A stretch of DNA of 29,214 nucleotides from the IMG/VR virus record IMGVR_UViG_3300031687_000077, positions 1 through 29,214 of that record; one strand, written 5' to 3'. The translations under genes were made by a program, and so were the position numbers. The notes under the pieces are model-generated. The model was not told the origin of the DNA, did no database searches, and saw only the letters and a list, made by a program, of their open reading frames with translations. This document shows, piece after piece, positions 7,843 to 13,967 of the stretch. The DNA is from a virus. Position 1 is the stretch's first letter. Every line of letters begins with the position of its first letter.

Positions 7843-8151
7843 ATGAACTTATACGAAGCTTACAGAGATATGAAGCTTTCTGAAGAGATTGTAGATATTA
7901 CTGTAGATAAGAACAATAAAATCGCATCGTCTTCAAAACAGAATTCGATGGCATTGTTGGTTCATAATGCAGGAAAGAGAATGGGTCTTAAATCTTCAAT
8001 GGTGGGTAAACACATTAGAGTTAAAGGTTCAAAGAAGATGATACAAGACTTCATGATGGTAGTCATAGGTAAATCATCTTACGGTGACCCAACAGAACAA
8101 GACACATCAACACCTCAGATAGATAAGATGTTGTCAAAAGGATTAAGATAA
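7843..8151 (+). CDS. Small protein with capsid-targeting-like N-terminus
   Basis: The protein is 102 aa. ATG 7843 is chosen because GGAG (7833-7836) lies six bases upstream; an in-frame TTG at 7831 would lie in the preceding gene. The N-terminus MNLYEAYRDMKLSE ends in L-S-E. The body is a basic alpha/beta segment (GKRMGLKSSMVGKHIRVKGS) that could bind nucleic acid, but I recognise no family. It ends just before a GTG-started gene. Confidence 0.7.
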   Translation: MNLYEAYRDMKLSEEIVDITVDKNNKIASSSKQNSMALLVHNAGKRMGLKSSMVGKHIRVKGSKKMIQDFMMVVIGKSSYGDPTEQDTSTPQIDKMLSKGLR

Positions 8152-8152
8152 C

Positions 8153-8710
8153 GTGGAAAGAGTAGACGCTAGATTTAAAACTTTTAAAGAGAAAATTAAA
8201 AAACTCGGTTATATGAAAGGTGAGGCGAAGAAAGTCGCACAAGTCATGGAAAAGGTTGCAGACTTCGGAATGATGTCTGATGCAGGGAACCAAAAGGTTG
8301 CTCGTGCAGTATCTAAAGCAAAAACCGAAAAAGATTTGAGAGATGCGTTAAAGAAAATTGCTACGATGGCAAAAGGAAAGTACGCAGAAGCTGGTGAAGA
8401 TGACGTTATCCAAAGAGCAATTTGGGCAATGGGTTCTTCTGCAGTAGGGATGCAATTGCGACCTGATGCACAAGTATTAATGCAACTTAAGAAATTAATT
8501 GATACTGGAAGAGACCAAGACATCAGAACAGATGATATGAAGACTATGAAGGTCAAGGCGAAAGATGCAGAAAAGGTTCATGACGTTTTAATGCAACTTA
8601 AGACTCCTGATCGGTCTAAATACCTTATATTATTACAGAAAGACATAAAGTCTTTTAAAACCAATTTTAACGGTATACTTAAGTTTGCCAATAAACAACT
8701 TAAAAAATAG
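8153..8710 (+). CDS. Helical Lys/Ala-rich protein with GTG start
   Basis: The protein is 185 aa. The frame opens at GTG 8153, two bases after the previous stop, with a weak AGGA-like site upstream; ATG 8213 is an alternative. The sequence is basic and almost wholly helical, with KKVAQVMEKVADFG, SKAKTEKDLRDALKKIATMA and a Lys-rich C-terminus (KFANKQLKK). A DNA-associated or packaged protein would fit the composition, but there is no recognised domain. It holds the only GATC tetramer I found in the window (8609-8612). Confidence 0.75.
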   Translation: MERVDARFKTFKEKIKKLGYMKGEAKKVAQVMEKVADFGMMSDAGNQKVARAVSKAKTEKDLRDALKKIATMAKGKYAEAGEDDVIQRAIWAMGSSAVGMQLRPDAQVLMQLKKLIDTGRDQDIRTDDMKTMKVKAKDAEKVHDVLMQLKTPDRSKYLILLQKDIKSFKTNFNGILKFANKQLKK

Positions 8711-8721
8711 AGGAAATCAAA

Positions 8722-9270
8722 ATGGCATTATGGGGACATAAATCGGGAACAGAGAGTAAACCTAACTGGTTATCTACTGCCGAAAAAGAAAAAACACAAG
8801 CAACAGCAGGTGGTTGGGAACTTTCAACAGTTGTTGGTTCTAGAACTCGTAAAGAAGTTTTAGTATCAATCAATGGTTTGAATACTCTACTTGCAAATGC
8901 TAACATCACATCATTCTTATGGACTACTACTACAGTAGATAAATCAGAAGGATTCACACTTGCTCTAACTGCAACATTCAATGAAGCAGTAGACGTAACA
9001 GGTTCACCTACATTTACAGTAGTTAATGACCAACGTGCTGACCATGTATTAACATACTTGTCAGGTACAGGTTCAAATGAGATTAAATTCGCACTTGCAA
9101 TCGCAGCTGCTAACGCCGCTACTAACGCTGGTGACGTACTTTCAGTCGGTGCAAATCCAATCGCATTGAATAGTGGAACAATTAAAGATGCAGGGACTTC
9201 AGTAGTATCAACTATTACTTCAGTCGCTTCAATCGGAGTCACTGCTGGAACTAAAACAGTAGTTGCATAA
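8722..9270 (+). CDS. Putative virion protein with Ig-like domain
   Basis: The protein is 182 aa, with GAGG (8710-8713) eight bases before the ATG. The N-terminus MALWGHKSGTESKPNWL recalls structural proteins of marine T4-like phages. Residues about 70-160 look like a bacterial Ig-like (Big/SwmB-type) fold: LALTATFNEAVDVTGSPTFT, then VLTYLSGTGSNEIKFAL, then ALNSGTIKDAG. That pattern is common in surface repeats of adhesins, so a head-decoration or fibre-associated role is plausible. The Ser/Thr/Ala-rich, Lys-poor composition differs sharply from the charged genes before it and suggests a rigid exposed protein. Confidence 0.8.
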   Translation: MALWGHKSGTESKPNWLSTAEKEKTQATAGGWELSTVVGSRTRKEVLVSINGLNTLLANANITSFLWTTTTVDKSEGFTLALTATFNEAVDVTGSPTFTVVNDQRADHVLTYLSGTGSNEIKFALAIAAANAATNAGDVLSVGANPIALNSGTIKDAGTSVVSTITSVASIGVTAGTKTVVA

Positions 9271-9281
9271 GGTAGGTTAAT

Positions 9282-9545
9282 ATGAAAGTAAATGTATTAG
9301 GAACAGAAGCCGCTTGTGGAGTAAGTTCAACTAACGGTTCAAACTTTGGTAAAGGAACTTGTGTTAGACTTCACAATAGTGGTGCTAGTGCAAGATTAAT
9401 ATCTGTAGAAACTTCTGCAGCTGCACTAATTGGTACATTTACACTAGGTGCAGGAAGTACAGTTAACTGTTCAAAGAACCCTACAGACGAAGTATTTGCA
9501 GCTCACGCTGAAGTACTTGGAGTCTCAATAGGAATAATAGGATAA
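9282..9545 (+). CDS. Small beta-rich putative virion protein
   Basis: The protein is 87 aa with GGTAGG upstream. It is low in charge and rich in Ser, Thr, Ala and Gly, with alternating beta-strand patterns (TCVRLHNSGASARLISVETS, GTFTLGAGSTVNC). Similar small proteins follow Ig-like virion genes in marine phages. A capsid accessory or decoration role is inferred from composition and position. Confidence 0.7.
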   Translation: MKVNVLGTEAACGVSSTNGSNFGKGTCVRLHNSGASARLISVETSAAALIGTFTLGAGSTVNCSKNPTDEVFAAHAEVLGVSIGIIG

Positions 9546-9549
9546 TAAT

Positions 9550-9948
9550 ATGAAAAAATTTGCAGAATTTATGAACGAAGGATACTCACACGACAGTGCA
9601 GGATTGTCATCAACTCATGTCCCCCATGATATTAATGACCCTGAAGTAAAAGCAAGGATTAATGCCATCCTTGGTCATTGTGCAGTAAGTGAATTCTTAA
9701 ACCCAAGTGCCGCTATTGGAATAATCAATTCTAAACTAGGTCAACTTGGTATCGCACTTGACAGTGATGCTCCTGAGATATCTGAAGGTGGTAACTACAC
9801 TATCGGAATGAAAAGATACGGAGACCAGTTTGGTAAAACCGTAGACACTCCTCATGACGAATTTGATACTAAAACTGAAACAGTTACATTAACACTTAAG
9901 GTCGAAAAACTCGCAACAGGTTCATTCAAAGTATACGGAAGTATCTAA
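9550..9948 (+). CDS. Small protein with capsid-targeting-like N-terminus
   Basis: The protein is 132 aa. Its N-terminus MKKFAEFMNE has the length and spacing of the T4 peptide MKTYQEFIAE, with Met in place of Ile before x-E. It is followed by GYSHDSAGLSS. The remainder includes a helix with AILGHCAVSEFLNPSAA and a beta segment (TVTLTLKVEKLATGSFKVYG). It ends in a TAATG overlap with the next gene. Family unknown. Confidence 0.75.
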   Translation: MKKFAEFMNEGYSHDSAGLSSTHVPHDINDPEVKARINAILGHCAVSEFLNPSAAIGIINSKLGQLGIALDSDAPEISEGGNYTIGMKRYGDQFGKTVDTPHDEFDTKTETVTLTLKVEKLATGSFKVYGSI

Positions 9949-10196
9949 TGTCTAACCAGTTTGACACTATTCGTGCAATGTTGGAAGGTGTGGAATTAGA
10001 AGAAGCACCAAAGATGAAAGGTCTTTCCATATACGGTTCAGAAGTATCAGGACTAAGACGTTCTAAGGGTAGTTCAATGGGTACTTACACTGCTAAACCA
10101 GTTGTACTCAAAGGAAAATTAGGATATCGAGTAGAAGATGACAATGGTGGATTTGAAACTCTTGACCTTAAATCTTTTGCAAAGATGTACGGATAA
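9948..10196 (+). CDS. Small protein, translationally coupled
   Basis: The protein is 82 aa, starting inside the TAATG overlap. The first 19 residues end in VELEE followed by APKMKG, another short leader with an L-x-E. The body is basic with a possible SH3-like beta fold (GTYTAKPVVLKGKLGYRVED). Function unknown. Confidence 0.7.
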   Translation: MSNQFDTIRAMLEGVELEEAPKMKGLSIYGSEVSGLRRSKGSSMGTYTAKPVVLKGKLGYRVEDDNGGFETLDLKSFAKMYG

Positions 10197-10211
10197 ACAC
10201 AAAGTAATGTC

Positions 10212-10218
10212 CTAAATA
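10212..10218 (+). promoter_or_regulatory. Late-type box CTAAATA
   Basis: The box lies in the 54-base gap after the previous stop and 32 bases before ATG 10251, a normal leader length. This contrasts with the boxes that end five bases before the ATG. Confidence 0.55.
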
Positions 10219-10250
10219 CTTTTGAAATTTAATTATATTATGGAAATTCT

Positions 10251-10622
10251 ATGGGTCTATTCGACAAACTCACTGTAAAAAACTTTAGTGCATTCGCACT
10301 TCAAAACTATGATGACCCTCAATGTGCAGACATAGAGGAGTTTCAAGAAGACTTAAGAAGGTTTAGATACCTTAAGAGACTTCTACATAGATATCATGAA
10401 GCAGGTGAACTCAGAGAACGTCTCATGTTAAACCATCTCATTACTATATTCAATGTATTTGGATATGCAGCTTCAATGAGAATGTTAGAATTTAAAATCC
10501 AAGAACCAACATATTGGTCATCCATCAAAACAATGTTATTATATCTAGGTTACATCGAAGATACATGGGAAACAGACATCCCAGTTAACGGTGAATTAGC
10601 GCAAAAACTTAGAGATTTATAA
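10251..10622 (+). CDS. Conserved T4-like phage protein of unknown function
   Basis: The protein is 123 aa. It has a strongly helical core: EEFQEDLRRFRYLKRLLHRY, then a RERLMLNHLITIFNVFG segment and a hydrophobic C-terminal helix around IKTMLLYLGYIED. I recall this pattern as a conserved short protein in marine T4-like phages, without a known function. The next gene is tRNA-Thr, one base after its stop. Confidence 0.8.
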   Translation: MGLFDKLTVKNFSAFALQNYDDPQCADIEEFQEDLRRFRYLKRLLHRYHEAGELRERLMLNHLITIFNVFGYAASMRMLEFKIQEPTYWSSIKTMLLYLGYIEDTWETDIPVNGELAQKLRDL

Positions 10623-10623
10623 T

Positions 10624-10699
10624 GCTGGATTAGCTCAGTTGGTAGAGCAACTGATTTGTAATCAGTAGGTCGTCAGTTCGAATCCGACATCCAGCACCA
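10624..10699 (+). tRNA. tRNA-Thr (anticodon UGU)
   Basis: The acceptor stem GCTGGAT pairs fully with ATCCAGC. The anticodon stem ACTGA/TCAGT closes the loop TTTGTAA, giving anticodon TGT for ACA codons. The T arm contains GTTCGAATC, and the discriminator A and CCA (10697-10699) are encoded. It starts one base after the preceding stop. Confidence 0.95.
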
Positions 10700-10718
10700 T
10701 TCGGGGGGTTTAAAACAC

Positions 10719-10725
10719 CTAAATA
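10719..10725 (+). promoter_or_regulatory. Late-type box CTAAATA, 5 bases before the ATG
   Basis: The box lies between tRNA-Thr and the next gene and ends five bases before ATG 10731, the same spacing as at 3000 and 6576. No SD sequence lies between the box and the ATG. Confidence 0.55.
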
Positions 10726-10730
10726 GATAT

Positions 10731-11291
10731 ATGCGTATCGTAGACACATTAATAGTATTCAGAATTCTTAAGATGTTAACAACACCTTGGAAAAAGTTTG
10801 ACGCTCATAAGTTGGGTATAATCGATGATAAAGGAACTCGATTAAAAGATAAGAAAATAGAAACCAACGATGATAAACAAGCGTATTCTTTACTCCATAG
10901 GTTAGTATTCAACCTTAAACGAATTCTCAACAAGGTTCCATTCGGTAAAACTGCATTTGCATCTTATGCTGTTGCACTACTTTTACTGAAGGAAGAAACT
11001 AAACTAGACGAAGAACAAATGGATGAACTTTGTGAAAAGTTCTACAGGGTTCTAAAGACCGAAGGTATCCTACAATCAGAAATGATTACAGAAACTATCA
11101 AGGTTCCCGAACTTATGGTCGGATGTAAATATAGACTAAAAAGACAATTGGTCGAACAAAACGAAAAAACTTATCTTCCTAAAACAGAGGTGGACATCAT
11201 TTCAGAACACAGCATGGTGTTTGGACTGAAAGTCTATGTCGGTTATATTGACAACGAAAGAGTATTGGTGACTGGCGATGACTTATACTAA
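10731..11291 (+). CDS. Conserved marine T4-like protein, putative virion-associated
   Basis: The protein is 186 aa. The N-terminal half has a conserved-looking helical pattern (RIVDTLIVFRILKMLTTPW, then HRLVFNLKRILNKVP and FASYAVALLLLKEE). The C-terminal half is beta-rich (LMVGCKYRLKRQLVEQ, MVFGLKVYVGYIDN). I recall similar proteins in cyanophages and other marine T4-like phages without assigned function. The start is ATG 10731; no SD sequence is seen, but the late-type box is directly upstream. It overlaps the next small gene by 14 bases. Confidence 0.8.
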   Translation: MRIVDTLIVFRILKMLTTPWKKFDAHKLGIIDDKGTRLKDKKIETNDDKQAYSLLHRLVFNLKRILNKVPFGKTAFASYAVALLLLKEETKLDEEQMDELCEKFYRVLKTEGILQSEMITETIKVPELMVGCKYRLKRQLVEQNEKTYLPKTEVDIISEHSMVFGLKVYVGYIDNERVLVTGDDLY

Positions 11292-11433
11292 AAAACAACA
11301 TTTAAAGGTGTGGGAAGATGCACCAATGAACGCAACTGGTGTTGGAATGTCCTTACCAGTAGATGCAGTAAAGAAAAAAAAGAAGAAGAGAATGCCAGAT
11401 GAGGTATTCAAGGTACTAAAGCGAAAACTTTAG
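11278..11433 (+). CDS. Small basic protein (51 aa)
   Basis: ATG 11278 opens a 51-aa frame ending at TAG 11431-11433 that overlaps the previous gene by 14 bases. The sequence reads MTYTKKQHLKVWEDAP, then NATGVGMSLPVD, and then a run of seven basic residues (KKKKKKR) before the final MPDEVFKVLKRKL. Similar short proteins with a poly-Lys stretch after an N-T-G-V segment occur in marine T4-like phages in my recollection. Function unknown; the Lys tract would suit nucleic-acid binding. Confidence 0.7.
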   Translation: MTYTKKQHLKVWEDAPMNATGVGMSLPVDAVKKKKKKRMPDEVFKVLKRKL

Positions 11434-11443
11434 ATTTTAAATT

Positions 11444-12631
11444 ATGAAATATTTGAATTGGTTAGCACTAGTAACTAGTGTCGCAATTGCAGGAATAGCT
11501 GCATATTTTTCCGTACTCGGACTTGCAACAATATTTGCAGGTGCATTCATGGGTATAGTCATCATGGCAGGTGCATTAGAATTTGGAAAGATTGTTAGTG
11601 CCGCTTACTTACATCTCTTTTGGGACAGACTTAATTATCAAAAATGGATAATGGCATTCATGGTCTTTGTCCTAATGTTAATCACATCACTGGGTATATT
11701 CGGTTACCTATCAAAAGCACATTCAGAACAAACAGGTGATACTGCACAAGCACAATCTATTGTTACCCGAATAGAGAATCAAATACTCAGGGAAGAGAAC
11801 AAAATCAAAACTTACGAAGGTCGTATTGGAACACTAGGTGTTTCGAATATCGATGTAAGTGCATCAATATCCCAACAGGAAGAGATAAGAGACGGTGCAT
11901 GGGAAAGAGTTCAAGGTGATATTGACTATGCAAAGATTCAGATAGAATCACTAAGAGGTCAATTAAGTACACTAGACGAAACATTGTCTACTTTAAGAAA
12001 CAAAGGTGTGGCAACTATAACAGTTCAAGAGGGTGGAATATTCTCTCAAGATGATGTAGAGGTTATTGATTACGTTGCACAAGCAGATGAACTATTTACC
12101 CAACAGGGTGACTATAGAACTCAAATAAGAAACGACATTGCAGAACAACAGGGTAACATAGACAACTACAGGTCACAAGCACAAGACACTATAAACGATG
12201 CAAACGTAGAGATTAAGAGATTACAACAGTCATCCACGGGAGATGTGGATGCGATGATAGTAAAAACAGAAGAATTCAACTTGTTGATAGACCAATCATA
12301 TGATATAATAGATGGGTATAAGGACGAAATGTTTGATTCTAAACAAATCATACTTACACTAGAACGAGAAGTGGGCCCGATTAAGTATATTGCAGAGGTA
12401 ATTTACGGTCAAGAAGAGTCTGTCAAGTACCTTGACAACGCAGTTAGATGGGTCATTTATATGCTTATCTTTGTGTTCGACCCACTTGCAGTGTTACTAT
12501 TGATTAGTAGTGTTGGTCAAGTTGCAAGAGAGAAAGAGATAATAGAAGAAAAAAAACCACCAGTTATTGAACAAAGATATGTCCTACAGGTTCCAAAAAA
12601 CCGAGTTAGGAACATGGAAAATACTAAATAA
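11444..12631 (+). CDS. Membrane-anchored coiled-coil protein
   Basis: The protein is 395 aa. There are three predicted N-terminal membrane segments (about 5-25, 26-46 and 68-90), a long Gln/Glu/Asp-rich coiled coil (about 95-310), then a fourth membrane segment (about 334-357, around YMLIFVFDPLAVLLL) and a short basic tail. This suits a protein that reaches out of the host inner membrane and returns. Similar coil-containing membrane proteins occur in marine phage genomes. Possible roles are superinfection exclusion, membrane remodelling or lysis control; none is shown by the sequence. Confidence 0.8.
   Translation: MKYLNWLALVTSVAIAGIAAYFSVLGLATIFAGAFMGIVIMAGALEFGKIVSAAYLHLFWDRLNYQKWIMAFMVFVLMLITSLGIFGYLSKAHSEQTGDTAQAQSIVTRIENQILREENKIKTYEGRIGTLGVSNIDVSASISQQEEIRDGAWERVQGDIDYAKIQIESLRGQLSTLDETLSTLRNKGVATITVQEGGIFSQDDVEVIDYVAQADELFTQQGDYRTQIRNDIAEQQGNIDNYRSQAQDTINDANVEIKRLQQSSTGDVDAMIVKTEEFNLLIDQSYDIIDGYKDEMFDSKQIILTLEREVGPIKYIAEVIYGQEESVKYLDNAVRWVIYMLIFVFDPLAVLLLISSVGQVAREKEIIEEKKPPVIEQRYVLQVPKNRVRNMENTK
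12624..12630 (+). promoter_or_regulatory. Late-type box CTAAATA
   Basis: The box overlaps the stop of the membrane protein gene and precedes ATG 12666 by 35 bases, leaving room for the SD sequence AGGAG near 12655. Confidence 0.5.
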
Positions 12632-12665
12632 CAATAAGAATACAACCCATCAATAGGAGAACCCA

Positions 12666-12878
12666 ATGGCATTCGTAGAAAAAACAATTGCAGAAATGGA
12701 AGCAATGACTAGAGTAGAAAAGAAAGCATATTTTGAAGGTGACGGAAAACCACCTCAACCAACAGGTTATGCTGGTATGGCTGCAGACGATAGCAACAAA
12801 CTTGCATTTGACGAGTCACTTGCACAAAACTTGCGTCAAATCGCAGGTATAGATGACGCTATAGCAAACGCTGACTAA
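12666..12878 (+). CDS. Small acidic protein
   Basis: The protein is 70 aa with a clear SD (AGGAG) upstream. It contains a helical start (VEKTIAEMEAMTRVEKKAYF), a Pro/Gly linker (GDGKPPQPTGYAGM) and an acidic helical end. Function unknown. It is the last gene before the sigma70-like promoter of the replication operon. Confidence 0.75.
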   Translation: MAFVEKTIAEMEAMTRVEKKAYFEGDGKPPQPTGYAGMAADDSNKLAFDESLAQNLRQIAGIDDAIANAD

Positions 12879-12894
12879 TCTAACGCAAACCCCC

Positions 12895-12923
12895 TTGTAA
12901 AAAAGCATCACCTATAGTATAAT
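12895..12923 (+). promoter_or_regulatory. Sigma70-like promoter of the primase/nrd operon
   Basis: TTGTAA (12895-12900) and a perfect TATAAT (12918-12923) are 17 bases apart. ATG 12930 begins only six bases after the -10 box, so transcription would start at or just past the annotated ATG; the in-frame ATG at 12960 may be the true start of this transcript. Confidence 0.75.
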
Positions 12924-12929
12924 AGGTGT

Positions 12930-13967
12930 ATGCTTTGGTTAGAGAAAAAATATTTATCGATGGTCGTGTCCAATTTGGACAACGCCAAGTGGAAGGGTGA
13001 CACCACCCTAAATCATAGATGTCCCTATTGTGGGGACTCATCCAAAAACGAACATAAAGCACGTGGTTACCACTTTGTGATAGAGCAATCTTATGTCTAT
13101 AAGTGTCATAATTGTGGTAAATCTACCTCATCTATCAACTTCTTGAAAGACCATTTCTCAGTCATATATAAAGAGTATATGAAAGAGTGGTTAACCGAAA
13201 AAGGTTTCAAACCAAAGGGAAAAAAGATGCCAAGTGCTAACGCATTTAAGTTCCGACCAACCCAAGAATCCCTAAATAAAAATGATATTATGACCGTTGA
13301 AAATCTTAAGTTTCTAATGAAACCTTGTTCTGAGGTCTCAGTTGCTAGAGATTATCTGATGGAAAGACAGATACCTGAAGTCCATTATAAAGACTTATGG
13401 TACACTTCAACTCCTCAGAGTTTATCAATGTTGTGTGAAAAATATAAAGATAGAGTCTTAGGAACAGACCCAAGAATAATAATACCATTTTATAATGTAA
13501 ACAATCAGTTAATTGGTTTGAGTGGTCGTGCAATGAACAACAGTCCATTGCGATATATGACCATGAAATTTGACGACAATGAACCGTTAATTTACAACCT
13601 ACATAAAGTGGACAAAACAAAACGTATCTATGTGACCGAAGGCCCAATAGATTCAATGTTCCTACCAAATGCAATTGCTGTTGCAGGAAGTGACTTCACA
13701 AAACTAGACGATAGTATTAAAGAAAATGCTGTATTAGTCTATGATAATGAACCACGAAACGCAGAAATACTTAAGAAGATTGAACACGTTATCAACTTAG
13801 GATTTACCGTTTGTATTTGGGGTGACCGAAGAGTGAATGAATTGAAAGATGTCAATGATATGATATTAAACGGATTGACAGAAGAAGAAATTGTTAGTAT
13901 AATAGAGGACTGTTCCTATAGTGGACTCAGTGCCAAGGCCAAATTTATGGAGTATAAGAAAGTATGA
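12930..13967 (+). CDS. DNA primase, T4 gp61-like
   Basis: The protein is 345 aa, matching the length of T4 gp61 (about 340 aa). The N-terminal zinc-binding site has C31-x2-C34 (CPYCGD) and C59-x2-C62 (CHNCGK). The Toprim-like region shows YVTEGPIDSMF (234-244) with E237 and D241, followed by VYDNE (270-274). It would make primers for lagging-strand synthesis with the phage helicase, which is not in this window. It heads a coupled operon and overlaps nrdA by four bases. The -10 box lies very close to ATG 12930, so the start could be Met11 (12960). Confidence 0.9.
   Translation: MLWLEKKYLSMVVSNLDNAKWKGDTTLNHRCPYCGDSSKNEHKARGYHFVIEQSYVYKCHNCGKSTSSINFLKDHFSVIYKEYMKEWLTEKGFKPKGKKMPSANAFKFRPTQESLNKNDIMTVENLKFLMKPCSEVSVARDYLMERQIPEVHYKDLWYTSTPQSLSMLCEKYKDRVLGTDPRIIIPFYNVNNQLIGLSGRAMNNSPLRYMTMKFDDNEPLIYNLHKVDKTKRIYVTEGPIDSMFLPNAIAVAGSDFTKLDDSIKENAVLVYDNEPRNAEILKKIEHVINLGFTVCIWGDRRVNELKDVNDMILNGLTEEEIVSIIEDCSYSGLSAKAKFMEYKKV

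Noticed and set aside
8700-9242. Long minus-strand ORF (180 codons)
   Set aside because: It lies antisense over the Ig-like virion gene, has no binding site, and all convincing genes are on the plus strand. The low-complexity Thr/Ser/Ala codons of the real gene explain the open reverse frame.
13272-13278. CTAAATA box inside the primase gene
   Set aside because: It is within coding sequence with no gene start after it; an AT-rich heptamer is expected by chance several times.
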